Shown: positions 26,211 to 35,723 of the stretch, piece by piece
How positions within the stretch are numbered: position 1 is the stretch's first letter
How the letters are laid out: every line of letters starts with the position of its first letter
From: an uncultured Ignavibacteria bacterium
GTDB taxonomy: Bacteria; Bacteroidota; Ignavibacteria; Tepidaquicellales; Tepidaquicellaceae
Assembly: GCA_937974175.1 (NCBI GenBank)
Contig: CALJIG010000075.1
Coordinates: forward strand, 119,609 to 183,608
Direction of reading: 5' to 3'
Length of the DNA stretch: 64,000 nt
Position numbers and translations under genes: made by a program
Notes under the pieces: model-generated
What the model saw: the letters and a program-made list of their open reading frames with translations, nothing else
Database searches by the model: none
Told to the model about the DNA's origin: nothing

Positions 26211-27662
26211 ATGCACAACAATATTGCAATAGAGCTTTTAAAGACATTAGATAAAGATGAATTAAAAAGATTTGAAAGTTTCATAAAATCTCCCTTTCAC
26301 AATACCAACAAAGTTATTGTAACTATATTTGATCTCATAAAAAAATACGCCCCCGAATACGAAGATAAAGCTCTTCATAGAGAGCAGCTCTTTAAAAAAT
26401 TGTATCCCGGAAAGAGTTTCAGCGAAACCAGTCTGCGTACGAGGATGTCTGAATTGACCGAGCTTATAAAAAAGTATTTTTCAGTTAGTCATTTTGAGAA
26501 GGATGAATTTCATAGCAAACTTAATATTATTTCGGAATTAAAAATCAGAAAAAAATACAAACTCGCAGAAAAATATATTCTGGAAATGATGCAGAAAATT
26601 GAAAACAAAAGAGACGCTGAAATAGATTATTATGAGAAACTGAATTTGGTAAAAGAACTGATAGATGTTTACAGAATTTCCAAGATGAAAAATTATTCGA
26701 AATATTCCATTGAGCTTGGAGATAGCTTGTTTAATTTTTTCTACCGTGAGTTATTTGTGGCTGTAAACGAGATATCTTATGAAAAAGAAGTTTTCAATTT
26801 TAAATCTGATTACGAAGTTACTGAAGAGTTCCTTAAAACTTTTGATGTAAAAAATTTTTTAAACAAGGCTAAGGAAAAAAAATATAATCATTATCCGTAC
26901 CTTGCGCTTTTTTACTATATGTATATTGCACGTACTGATTATGGCAACGAAGAAAATTTTTTTAATCTGAAGGAATTAACATATGAATATCATAAAAATT
27001 TAAGCCGACTTGAAAAATTCAATATATGGACTGCATTGGTAAATGCTATCAACGGAGGACTGCGTTTTAAGGACATAAAATATATACGTGAAGCGTTTGA
27101 GCTGAACAGATTTTTTCTTGAGTTAAATATTATGCCTTTGGAGAAAGGCGGCTATTTTTATACAAGCAAGTTTGAAAATATTTTCACAGTGGCAATTACG
27201 TGTAAAGAATTTGATTTCGCAGAAAAATTTGCCGAAGAAAACTATAAAAAACTCTCGCCTGACGAACAGGAAAATACAATTAATTTCTGCAGAGCAATTC
27301 TACAGTTTTACAATAAAAGCTATGAGAAATCTTTAAGTACTCTGAATAAAGTTGAACTAAGCGATGTAGTTATAAAAATGCGGGTGAGAATGTATTACTT
27401 TATGAACTATTACGAAACGAACTCATTTGAATCCGTAAATTCACTGATTGACTCCTTCAAACATTTTCTTTCAGAAAACAAAGATATTCCGGATATGCTT
27501 GCAAACAGAGCTAAGCTTGCTCTTTATTTTGCAGCTAAAATTACTGCATCTAAAATTAACAATAAGAAGTTAGATTATGCAGTGTACAAAGAAGCGAAAG
27601 ATGAACATGCAAACTTCTGGAGTAAGGATTGGTTCATAGAAAAAATGGAAGAGCTGATTTAA
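26211..27662 (+). CDS. ~480-aa helical family protein, paralog D
   Basis: 483 residues. Same family: MHNNIAIELLKTLDKDELKRF at the start, LFKKLYPGKSFSETSLRTRM, MRVRMYYFMNYYETNSFES, IDSFKHFLSENK, and the ending KDWFIEKMEELI. 19 bp after paralog C, so B-C-D form one transcription unit made by tandem duplication. Faces the convergent sugar operon. Function unknown. Confidence 0.7.
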   Translation: MHNNIAIELLKTLDKDELKRFESFIKSPFHNTNKVIVTIFDLIKKYAPEYEDKALHREQLFKKLYPGKSFSETSLRTRMSELTELIKKYFSVSHFEKDEFHSKLNIISELKIRKKYKLAEKYILEMMQKIENKRDAEIDYYEKLNLVKELIDVYRISKMKNYSKYSIELGDSLFNFFYRELFVAVNEISYEKEVFNFKSDYEVTEEFLKTFDVKNFLNKAKEKKYNHYPYLALFYYMYIARTDYGNEENFFNLKELTYEYHKNLSRLEKFNIWTALVNAINGGLRFKDIKYIREAFELNRFFLELNIMPLEKGGYFYTSKFENIFTVAITCKEFDFAEKFAEENYKKLSPDEQENTINFCRAILQFYNKSYEKSLSTLNKVELSDVVIKMRVRMYYFMNYYETNSFESVNSLIDSFKHFLSENKDIPDMLANRAKLALYFAAKITASKINNKKLDYAVYKEAKDEHANFWSKDWFIEKMEELI

Positions 27663-27677
27663 TGTAGAATTCAGAAT

Positions 27678-28550
27678 TTAAGAAACTCTTCTTAATTTTT
27701 TTCTCGGCGCAAGCTCGGATTCGTAAAGTTTTTTCACTCCGTCCCCTAAGCTAACTTCTATATCCCGTATATTTTCCACAAGTCGTTGAAAGCCGACAAC
27801 TTCAACTGATGCTGCCTGGTCAGTTCCCCACATTGCTCTATCTAATGTAATGTGTCTTTCAACAAATGTAGCTCCTAATGATACAGCAGCCCACGTCGGA
27901 GCAAGACCTGTTTCATGACCTGAGTATCCAATCGGAACTTCAGGATACATTTCTTTCAGTGTAGTGATTACTTTTATGTTAAGCTCTTCAAGCTTACAAG
28001 GATAGGTAGAAGTCGAGTGTGCAATCATTAAGTTATCAGTGCCGATTATATCAACAGCTTTCTTTATCTCATCAAGTGTTGACATACCTGTTGAAATCAT
28101 TAATGGTCTGCCTGTAGATTTTTTCTTTTTGAGTAAATTGATATCTGTTAATGAAGCTGAACCTGCTTTGTAAAATGGCGGATTAAACTGTTCCATAAAA
28201 TCTACCGAGAGTTCATCCCAGCATGAAGCCAGCCACATAATATTTTTTTCTTTGCAGTATGTATCAATGATTTTATATTCATCGTTTGAAAATTCAACTC
28301 TGTGGCGATAGTCAATATAGGTCATTCTTCCCCATGGTGTTTCGCGTTCTATAAGCCACTGGTCTTTAGGGACACAAAGTTCCGGAGTTCTTTTTTGAAA
28401 TTTCACGGCATCGCAGCCTGCATATTTCGCTCCGTCAATTAATCTCAAAGCATTTTCTAATGAGCCGTTATGGTTTATTCCTATCTCAGCGATAACAAAA
28501 ACTTTTTCGCCGTCTCCGATATATCTCTCTGCTATTTTAACTTTTGCCAT
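27678..28550 (-). CDS. NeuB-type sialic/nonulosonic acid synthase, SAF domain absent
   Basis: 290 residues. NeuB-family enzymes condense phosphoenolpyruvate with an N-acetylhexosamine-type sugar to make a nonulosonic acid. The TIM barrel shows AEIGINHNGSLENAL, AGCDAVKFQKRTPEL, YKAGSASLTDINLL, MISTGMSTLDEIK, HSTSTYPCKLEELN, IGYSGHETG and VERHITLDRAMWGTDQAASV. The usual C-terminal SAF (antifreeze-like) domain that covers the active site is missing: the protein stops shortly after the barrel. Last gene of the minus-strand sugar cluster, 83 bp after the SDR. Confidence 0.88.
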   Translation of the reverse strand: MAKVKIAERYIGDGEKVFVIAEIGINHNGSLENALRLIDGAKYAGCDAVKFQKRTPELCVPKDQWLIERETPWGRMTYIDYRHRVEFSNDEYKIIDTYCKEKNIMWLASCWDELSVDFMEQFNPPFYKAGSASLTDINLLKKKKSTGRPLMISTGMSTLDEIKKAVDIIGTDNLMIAHSTSTYPCKLEELNIKVITTLKEMYPEVPIGYSGHETGLAPTWAAVSLGATFVERHITLDRAMWGTDQAASVEVVGFQRLVENIRDIEVSLGDGVKKLYESELAPRKKLRRVS

Positions 28551-28633
28551 AATATTTTGTTTGTTTAAAATAACCTATAACTTAAACTGCAAAAAATTAA
28601 ATAATGTTTCATTAACTTTGCATTATTAAATTG

Positions 28634-29440
28634 TTACCAGCAAGTCCAGCCGCCATCAACAACTAAATTTGCTCCTGTCATGTATGAAGATGCATCCGAT
28701 GCAAGATAAACAACAGCACCTTTGTAATCTGTCGGAGCCGCCATTCTTCCAAGTGGAGTTCTATTAGAATAATTTTTAACGAAAAATTCATTCTGCGAAT
28801 TTTCTACTCCGCCCGGAGATAATGTATTTACTCTCACGCCTGCGCTTCCCCAGTACGCTGCAAGAAATTTGGTAAAGGAAATAACTGAGCCTTTAGTTGC
28901 GGGATAAGCAGGTGATTTATAAAATGTCTGCTCGCCTTCTTCGTTTTTGTATAAGGACTGGTCGGGTGCAACTATTCCGTAGGTTGATGCAACATTAATA
29001 ATGCTTCCGTATTTTTTCTTAGCCATTTCAGTTCCTATTATCTGCGAACATAAAAACATTCCTGTAACATTCACCTCTAAAGATTTCTTCCACATATCAA
29101 GCGGATAATTCTCAAACTTCGATTGTTCAAGCGCAGCCAAAGGATTTTCAAACATATCGTTTATCGCAGCGTTGTTCACAAGCACATCTATCTTTCCGAA
29201 TTTATTTAATACTTCATCACGCAAATTTTTTAATGAGTCGGGATTTGTAATGTCAACTCCAACTCCAATAGAATCATTCGGTAAATTTTTTGCGAACTCT
29301 TCGCACATCTCTCCGTTCAAGTCACATGCAATAACATTTGCTCCTGCTTCTGCAAGTGCAAAACAATGGTTTTTACCTATGAGACCAAGAGCTCCGGTAA
29401 CAATTGCAACTTTTTCGTTTAATGAAAACAAATCGTTCAT
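28634..29440 (-). CDS. SDR-family oxidoreductase
   Basis: 268 residues, classical short-chain dehydrogenase. Cofactor motif VTGALGLIGKNH near residue 15, NNAA motif in VLVNNAAIND, catalytic Ser in INVASTYG, and YPATK as the active-site Tyr-x-x-x-Lys. C-terminal LVVDGGWTCW is typical. Asp39 after strand 2 (VIACDLNG) favours NAD over NADP. Only 3 bp from the aminotransferase gene, so it probably oxidises the sugar carbon that is then aminated; that is inference from context. Confidence 0.9.
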   Translation of the reverse strand: MNDLFSLNEKVAIVTGALGLIGKNHCFALAEAGANVIACDLNGEMCEEFAKNLPNDSIGVGVDITNPDSLKNLRDEVLNKFGKIDVLVNNAAINDMFENPLAALEQSKFENYPLDMWKKSLEVNVTGMFLCSQIIGTEMAKKKYGSIINVASTYGIVAPDQSLYKNEEGEQTFYKSPAYPATKGSVISFTKFLAAYWGSAGVRVNTLSPGGVENSQNEFFVKNYSNRTPLGRMAAPTDYKGAVVYLASDASSYMTGANLVVDGGWTCW

Positions 29441-29443
29441 AGA

Positions 29444-30787
29444 TTAGCTTGCCTTCTTTGGTTTCATATTGAAGTTCGTTGTTTTTCTGAATACGGGCTC
29501 AACAGGTTCACCTTTTAAATAGCTTTTAACATTTTTTTCATCGACTGCTTTTTTCAGAATCGGAAGTACTTCTTTATATGCTTTCAAAGTATATTCAATG
29601 TCTTCGTCAGTATGTGATAGGCACATATTATGAAATCCTCCCCATAAAACTCCGCGCTTTATCATTTCCTGCTGGACTAATGATTTCATTTCAAGCGGAT
29701 TACATTCTGATACATCTCCGTTGAAAGTCATAATCGTTCTGCAGTTATATCCTGCGCAGGATGTATAATTCATTCCAAGCTCTGATGCTATTTTATTATA
29801 TCCGTCTTTTAATTTTTTCCCTTGTCTGTCTAAAACCTCGGGAAGATTTTTTTCAACTATTTCAGTAAGTGTCGCTTTTGTTGCTGCAAGTGAAAGCGCT
29901 TCACCTCCGAATGTTGTAAAGAAGAAAACATCTTTTTCGAGTAACTGCATCACATCAGCTCTTCCTGTCAGAATAGATATTGGCATTCCGTTTGCGACAG
30001 CTTTTGAGAAACAGGCTAAGTCAGCTTTCACATTGAAATATTCCTGTGCGCCGCCTTTTGCAATTCTGAATCCCGTCCACATTTCATCAAAGATTAAAAG
30101 CGTTCCGTACTCATCACAGACTTTTCTTAACTCCTGTAAAAAATTATTCTTTTCTTCTTCAAATACAAACGGCTCAAGTATTACACATGCTGTATCTTTA
30201 TCTATTGAATCTATTACTGACTGAATATCATTGTAGCTTATTGTGTAAGTTAAGTCTTTCACTGCTTCAGGTATTCCTTTGTTTCTATCGGTAACGGAAA
30301 TATACCAGTCATGCCAGCCGTGATAGCCGCAGCATAAAACTTTTTCTCTTCCAGTAAATGCTCTCGCTAAGCGAACTGCAGCAGTAGTAACATCGCAGCC
30401 TGTTTTTGAGTAACGGACTGATTCTGTATTAGGCACAACAGATTTTACAAGCTCTGCAACTTCCACTTCAAGCGGATGCATTAATGAAAATGTAATACCG
30501 TCTTCAAGCTGCTTTTTAATCGCTTCATCAACTTTGTTGTAGCAATATCCCAGTGATATAGGACCTATCCCCATGTTGTAATCTATATATTCATTGCCAT
30601 CTGCATCCCATACATGTGAGCCTTTTCCTTTTACAAGATATTTTGGCGCAACGCCTTTTATCCATTGCCCGGGACCTTTTGCAAGCGTCTGTGTATGCGC
30701 AGGAATTAATCCTTCACTGCGTGAAAAAATTTCGTTTGATTTGGATATATCGGGATAGCTCGTGTTAAATTCTACTTTGTTTGGCAT
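29444..30787 (-). CDS. class III aminotransferase, glutamate-1-semialdehyde aminomutase-like
   Basis: 447 residues, PLP fold I, class III. VWDADGNEYIDYNMGIGPISLG, CGYHGWHDWY, LIFDEMWTGFRIAKGG (Asp that binds the PLP nitrogen), CFSKAVANGMPIS with the PLP lysine Lys262, and FFTTFGGEALSLAA identify it. It resembles HemL, but it sits between sugar-pathway genes, and sugar aminotransferases of this class exist. A role in amino-sugar formation is more likely than in haem synthesis. Separated by 3 bp from the SDR and 49 bp from the transketolase subunit. Confidence 0.88.
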   Translation of the reverse strand: MPNKVEFNTSYPDISKSNEIFSRSEGLIPAHTQTLAKGPGQWIKGVAPKYLVKGKGSHVWDADGNEYIDYNMGIGPISLGYCYNKVDEAIKKQLEDGITFSLMHPLEVEVAELVKSVVPNTESVRYSKTGCDVTTAAVRLARAFTGREKVLCCGYHGWHDWYISVTDRNKGIPEAVKDLTYTISYNDIQSVIDSIDKDTACVILEPFVFEEEKNNFLQELRKVCDEYGTLLIFDEMWTGFRIAKGGAQEYFNVKADLACFSKAVANGMPISILTGRADVMQLLEKDVFFFTTFGGEALSLAATKATLTEIVEKNLPEVLDRQGKKLKDGYNKIASELGMNYTSCAGYNCRTIMTFNGDVSECNPLEMKSLVQQEMIKRGVLWGGFHNMCLSHTDEDIEYTLKAYKEVLPILKKAVDEKNVKSYLKGEPVEPVFRKTTNFNMKPKKAS

Positions 30788-30836
30788 GTTAATAAAATAA
30801 AAATAAGTATCGAATATTTAGTTAATGTAAAATTAT

Positions 30837-31733
30837 TTATAAGTTTTTTAAAATCTTTTCAGCAATTTGTTTTCCTGTAAATCCTTCGTACTCAAGCAAG
30901 TCCTGACCAATCACAGGCTTGAACCACTTATTATCCATAGCCACAGGAACAACTTTAGCAGTGATTTGATTTCGCAAAAATATTTCAGCTATAATAGAAT
31001 ACAATCCCCCCGTTAAAAAATGATCTTCAAGGGTAAGAATCATTTTACATTCTTTAGCAGCTTTTAATATTACTTCTTCATCGATGGGTTTTACTGTTCT
31101 GAGATTTATAAGTCTCACCGATTTTCCCTGTGCTTCAAGAATTTCTTTTGCTTTAACTGCTTCTCCGAGTAAAAATCCATAAACCAAAATCGCCACGTCA
31201 TTTCCTTCTGAAATAACTTCAGCTTTTCCTATTTCAAAATTTTTATTGTGTGATACTGAAGGCTTTGTATTGTTGTAACGAATATAAAAAGGTGATTCGC
31301 TTTTTAAAACTGTCTCCAGTCCAATCAGCATATCTTCTTCATCTGCAGGGCACCAGACATTTACATTTGGTATTCCTCTCATTAAAGAAACGTCTTCAAG
31401 TGACTGATGTGTTGCACCGTTGCCATCTGACATAAATCCCGAAAAGCCGCCCACAATTTTAACGGGAAGATTTCCAATACCTACATCTGTTCGTATAAAT
31501 TCAAAAGCTCTCATTGTTAAAAATGTTGCAAGCGCATGTATTACAGGAATTCTCCCTCTGAGCGCAAGTCCTGCTGCTGAGCCGACTAATGTCTGCTCAG
31601 TAATTCCTGTATCTATAAATCTGTCACCAATTTGATTTGGAAGATTTCTTATTGCTGCCCTGTTCTCTGCAGTCATTACTATAAACCGTTCGTCTTCGTC
31701 AACTAATTTTTTAAGTATTTCTTCGTAAGTCAT
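30837..31733 (-). CDS. transketolase, C-terminal (Pyr + C) subunit
   Basis: 298 residues, the second half of a split transketolase/DXS-type enzyme. GDRFIDTGITEQTLVGSAAGLA holds the thiamine-activating Glu. GGFSGFMSDGNGATHQSLEDVSLM and IRYNNTKPS are typical of transketolase C subunits. With the N-terminal subunit (33898-34755) it would form the TPP enzyme that moves two-carbon units. A histidine kinase gene separates the two halves, which are usually adjacent. Confidence 0.9.
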   Translation of the reverse strand: MTYEEILKKLVDEDERFIVMTAENRAAIRNLPNQIGDRFIDTGITEQTLVGSAAGLALRGRIPVIHALATFLTMRAFEFIRTDVGIGNLPVKIVGGFSGFMSDGNGATHQSLEDVSLMRGIPNVNVWCPADEEDMLIGLETVLKSESPFYIRYNNTKPSVSHNKNFEIGKAEVISEGNDVAILVYGFLLGEAVKAKEILEAQGKSVRLINLRTVKPIDEEVILKAAKECKMILTLEDHFLTGGLYSIIAEIFLRNQITAKVVPVAMDNKWFKPVIGQDLLEYEGFTGKQIAEKILKNL

Positions 31734-31749
31734 TAATAAATTTTAATAA

Positions 31750-33882
31750 TTATTTTTTAATTTTTAAGGGTGTTGTTGGTATTTGTAAAATAAACTTTGC
31801 GCCTTTGCCATGTTCTGATTCGCATACAACTTTTGCGCCTATTATATCTGCAAGCTTTTTTACGATTGAAAGTCCCAGTCCCGTTGAGGATTCCCCTGCA
31901 GTCGGTCTGGCCGATAGTCTTGCAAACTTAGTAAATAATTTTTTCCTGTCTTCTTCAGTCAATCCCGGACCTTCATCCTGAATTCCAATCCATGTAGAAG
32001 AATCGGATTTGTTATGAGCAACCGTTATAATAATATTCTTGCCTTCCGGTGAAAACTTTATTGCGTTTGAAAGCAGGTTACTTATAATCTGCTTAATGAC
32101 ATTTGAATCGTTGAACACATGTGAAATAATCTTATCATTAAAAACAATTTTTATCTCTTTTTGTCTTAACTGAAATTTATTCATACTGATAAGAGAGTTT
32201 ATCAGTACGTTTAAATCAATCAGTTCGTTGTTCAGTTCGTATCTGCCGGAGTCCATCATTTCAGAATTCAGAATTTCATTCACAAGGTCAAGCATAGCCA
32301 TTGAACTGATATTTATATTAGATGCAAAATCTGAAATCTCTTCTCTCGATAAAGTATTAATATCTTCTACAAGAAGATTAGAAAATCCGTAAATAGAATT
32401 TAGCGGATTTTTTAAATCATGAGAGACTAAATTTAAAAATTCGTTCTTCTCCTGATTCATATCTTCAAGCTTTTTATTTGCTTCGGCTAAGTCAATATTT
32501 TTAAGTTTGTATATCTCCGATTCCCTTTGAGCCTGCACAACTTCAAACTGCGTCTGTACATTTTGAATTCTTTTATTCGTTTCCTCGCTGAAAACAATAT
32601 CTCTTAGCTCGATGTGTTTTTTTAAAAACTCCACAGCTTCTTTGAAATTGCCTGTCAGTTCATAACACTTAGAAGCATTTTGATAAAGGTTTAAGAGTTC
32701 TGCTTTTGAGCCGACTTCTTTACCTAAAGTAATGCCTTCATTTAAAAATTTCAGAGCTTTTTCAATATCATTCATCTCAGTTAATAACTCACCTATATCT
32801 CCGCAGATACCCATTACTCCTGCCTTGTGTTCAATTTCTTTTCTTAAGTCATAACATTTCAGCGCAAAGTCTAATGCTTTTTTATAGTCTTTTTTATCCT
32901 TGAAGACATTCATTATCTCCTGAAAAGTAAATGCAATTACTTTCTTATCACCAATAGCTGTTGCGACTTCAAAACTTTCGTATGCATACCTTAATGCAGT
33001 TTCTGTTCTGCCGGCAACACGCGTTACAAGAGCTAAATTAACAAGACACTCACCGATTCCTTTTTTGTAATCAACTGCTTTATAAGATTCAAGAGCTTTG
33101 TAAAGAAAATTTTCTGCTTTATCGGTTTCACCAAGTCTTTCGTAAATCAAACCGATATTCATATAAAGAATACCTACTCCTTTTTTTTCATCAAGCTCTT
33201 CAACAATGCTATATGCTTCATTGTATGCCTCAAGCGCTTTATAATAATCTCCCATCGCATTATAAACTAATCCGATATTATTAAGAGATTTTGCAATATC
33301 GAGCTTATCACCTTTCTCTCGTTTATTTTTGAGACTCTTCGAAATAAATTCGAATGCCTTTTTATTATCTCCGAGATTCCAGTATGTCAGTCCTGCATTA
33401 CTTAAAAGAATGGTGGCATTTTCTTTATTGTTATCATCTTCAGCAATTTTTAATCCTTCAAGATTGTATTGTATTGCTGTTTTAAATTCTCCTTTTAAAA
33501 CATATACACTTCCGAGTATTACATGAATTTTACACAGTGAATCTTTATCATCAATCTCTTCAAAAAGTTTTTTTGCATAACTTAGAGAAACAATGGCGTT
33601 ATCAAACTTAGAAAACTCCACTTCCAGCCAGGATAAAATATGCAGGCAGTCTCCGAGAAGTTTTTTGTTCTCTATGGGAGAAATTGTGTTATTCGTAATC
33701 GAAGAATAAATATCATCATCGGATTTTAAACCCAATGCCAAACGCACAGCTTTTTGAGCGTAATCCATTGCAAGGCGTACGTCGCTGTTTTTTAAATCCC
33801 ATGCTGATTTATTTAAAGCATAGATTTTTTCAATGGTGGCTGCACCATCATCGGTTTCAATATTTAGGGGGTTTTGAATCAA
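31750..33882 (-). CDS. cytoplasmic TPR-repeat sensor histidine kinase
   Basis: 710 residues. About ten tetratricopeptide repeats (roughly 30-430; e.g. NNIGLVYNAMGDYYKALEAY) are followed by a coiled coil. A DHp domain follows with H-box LVSHDLKNPLNS (phospho-acceptor His488), then HATPase with N-box LLSNAIKFSPEG, G1 DEGPGL, and G2 STGLGLSIVKKL. No membrane segment is visible, so it senses something inside the cell through the TPRs. It lies 16 bp and 15 bp from the two transketolase halves on the same strand. No response regulator is nearby. Confidence 0.9.
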   Translation of the reverse strand: MIQNPLNIETDDGAATIEKIYALNKSAWDLKNSDVRLAMDYAQKAVRLALGLKSDDDIYSSITNNTISPIENKKLLGDCLHILSWLEVEFSKFDNAIVSLSYAKKLFEEIDDKDSLCKIHVILGSVYVLKGEFKTAIQYNLEGLKIAEDDNNKENATILLSNAGLTYWNLGDNKKAFEFISKSLKNKREKGDKLDIAKSLNNIGLVYNAMGDYYKALEAYNEAYSIVEELDEKKGVGILYMNIGLIYERLGETDKAENFLYKALESYKAVDYKKGIGECLVNLALVTRVAGRTETALRYAYESFEVATAIGDKKVIAFTFQEIMNVFKDKKDYKKALDFALKCYDLRKEIEHKAGVMGICGDIGELLTEMNDIEKALKFLNEGITLGKEVGSKAELLNLYQNASKCYELTGNFKEAVEFLKKHIELRDIVFSEETNKRIQNVQTQFEVVQAQRESEIYKLKNIDLAEANKKLEDMNQEKNEFLNLVSHDLKNPLNSIYGFSNLLVEDINTLSREEISDFASNINISSMAMLDLVNEILNSEMMDSGRYELNNELIDLNVLINSLISMNKFQLRQKEIKIVFNDKIISHVFNDSNVIKQIISNLLSNAIKFSPEGKNIIITVAHNKSDSSTWIGIQDEGPGLTEEDRKKLFTKFARLSARPTAGESSTGLGLSIVKKLADIIGAKVVCESEHGKGAKFILQIPTTPLKIKK

Positions 33883-33897
33883 ATTATTCTGTTGGTA

Positions 33898-34755
33898 TTA
33901 TCTTGCTACAATGGTTTCGGAAGTCAGCTTTGCTGCCTCTTCCCCATGTAACTCTTTTAAAAGCATATCAATTTCATCATGCTTAAAGTTTACAAACCAT
34001 CTGTCTGCTCTTGCTTCAATGCTTGGAAGTCCTTTGCCTCTTACTGTATCAGCTATAACAACATTTGGTTTTCCTTCGTCAAGCTTTACAGATCTGAAAG
34101 TATTATCCATTGCTTCAAAATCATGTCCGCCAACTCTGTGGGCAGTCCATCCGAATGCTTCAAATTTCTTTTCAATAGATTCCAGCGGTATCAGTTCTTC
34201 TGTTCTGATATTCGCCTGGAACTGATTTCTATCTACAACTGCCACTAAGTTATCAAGTTTCTTTGCAGCAGCAACTAAAGCGCCTTCCCATATTGTTCCT
34301 TCATTAAGTTCGCCGTCTCCGAGAACCACTACAACTTTGTTTGTTTGCTTTCTCATCTTGCAATCAAGCGCAACACCTATGGCAACACTTAATAAATGTC
34401 CGAGTGACCCCGAGTGAAATTCTATTCCGGGAATATTTCTGTTCGGATGCCAGTAAATAAAATCGTTTGGCTTAAGATGATTTTTCAGTCTGTCTTTTTC
34501 AATCCATCCTATTTCAGCAAACGTTCCGTATAAAGCAGGAACATCATGACCTTTTGATAAAAAGAAGTAATCTCTGTTCGGATCTTTTAAAGTATCTTTG
34601 GTAACATTAAGATATGAATCATATAAATACACAATCAGGTCTGCGCATGAAAGCGATGCCCCTATGAAGCATCCGCCGTCTGTTGACATTCTTATGATAT
34701 GTTCACGGACATTGAAAGCCCGTTGTTTTAATTCGTTAAGCTTATTTATATCCAT
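33898..34755 (-). CDS. transketolase, N-terminal (PP) subunit
   Basis: 285 residues, first half of a split transketolase. YFFLSKGHDVPALYG, GSLGHLLSVAIGVALDCKM and the TPP/Mg motif VVVLGDGELNEGTIWEGAL...DRNQ are clear. Partner of the 30837-31733 subunit. Split transketolases of this kind also occur in secondary-sugar pathways, and the neighbouring NeuB, SDR and aminotransferase genes suggest such a use here rather than the central pentose pathway. It lies 13 bp after the cytidylyltransferase gene. Confidence 0.92.
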   Translation of the reverse strand: MDINKLNELKQRAFNVREHIIRMSTDGGCFIGASLSCADLIVYLYDSYLNVTKDTLKDPNRDYFFLSKGHDVPALYGTFAEIGWIEKDRLKNHLKPNDFIYWHPNRNIPGIEFHSGSLGHLLSVAIGVALDCKMRKQTNKVVVVLGDGELNEGTIWEGALVAAAKKLDNLVAVVDRNQFQANIRTEELIPLESIEKKFEAFGWTAHRVGGHDFEAMDNTFRSVKLDEGKPNVVIADTVRGKGLPSIEARADRWFVNFKHDEIDMLLKELHGEEAAKLTSETIVAR

Positions 34756-34768
34756 TTATTTTAAACTG

Positions 34769-35590
34769 TTAAAATTCTGTATGACGCGTATCGTCAGGTG
34801 AAATGGTTTTTAAGTCATCGAGATGATCTCTGTACCAGTTTACACCGATATATTTTTCGTTGAGTTTTTTTATCTTCGGTTTTTCTTCAAGAAGTTTTAA
34901 AATGTCATCAAGACTGAACTGAGGATTATCTTCATATAATTCATCATATACTGCCTTAATAAATTCATAATCTTCTCTATAGTCTATTGTAAATCGGTAT
35001 GTCATAGAATAGTCCAGTCCCGTTTCCCAGACTACATTGCCTATTCTGAATTCATCGGGACGTTCCCAAATGTAAGGAGTGGTATGTTCAAGCTCCATAT
35101 TCATCAGAGCATTTTCACAGGTAATTTTCAATACAGGCATAGGGATAACCTCAACATCATTTCCGTCAGGATATGTAGGCGGATGGAGATTGCTTACAAA
35201 ATCGTATTTATCCTTATTGCGAATATAAAAATTGATTACTTTATCAATTATCTTAGGATCAATTAACGGGCAATCGGATGGGATTTTTACAACTACATCT
35301 GCTTTATATTCAAGCCCGGCAAGATAATGTCTCTCAAGAAGGTTATCCAGACTGCCTCTGAAGCAAGTATAATTATAATCCTCACAAAGCTCTTCTACTT
35401 CATCATCTTCCTCTTCTGTAGAAGTTGCAACAACAAATTTTGTAGGGGTTTTGGAAGCCATTACTCTCTCCATCATTCTGACAAGGAGAGGTTCGCCGGC
35501 GAGCGGAAGCATTACTTTGTTTGGCAAACGTGATGAGCCGGTTCGCGCCTGTACTACAACTACTATATTTAAACTACCGTCGGAATCCAA
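34769..35590 (-). CDS. SpsF-type cytidylyltransferase
   Basis: 273 residues. N-terminal VVVVQARTGSSRLPNKVMLPL is the SpsF/CMP-NeuA-like nucleotide-binding motif. FVVATSTEEEDDEVEELC, VVKIPSDCPLIDPKI and the HTTPYIWE region follow. SpsF proteins are thought to activate a surface sugar with CTP, as NeuA does for sialic acid. In this cluster it would activate the NeuB product or a related acid; inference. The start could lie up to seven codons later, since conserved sequence begins at residue 8. Confidence 0.88.
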   Translation of the reverse strand: MDSDGSLNIVVVVQARTGSSRLPNKVMLPLAGEPLLVRMMERVMASKTPTKFVVATSTEEEDDEVEELCEDYNYTCFRGSLDNLLERHYLAGLEYKADVVVKIPSDCPLIDPKIIDKVINFYIRNKDKYDFVSNLHPPTYPDGNDVEVIPMPVLKITCENALMNMELEHTTPYIWERPDEFRIGNVVWETGLDYSMTYRFTIDYREDYEFIKAVYDELYEDNPQFSLDDILKLLEEKPKIKKLNEKYIGVNWYRDHLDDLKTISPDDTRHTEF

Positions 35591-35723
35591 TTAAAAAGTC
35601 TCTAAAATAATAAACATATTAAGGTTCAAAACTAATAAATTCTAATGAGATTAGAAATCCAAAGTAAATTGATATATATTGTGAGAAGGGTAATAAAACA
35701 AGTAAAAACATAGTTTAAATACT

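Noticed and set aside
29444..30787. hemL (haem biosynthesis) as a firm call
   Set aside because: Fold and motifs match, but the operon context is sugar biosynthesis, so only the family is stated.
33911..34225. 104-codon plus-strand ORF opposite the transketolase N subunit
   Set aside because: Shadow of a well-conserved gene on the other strand.
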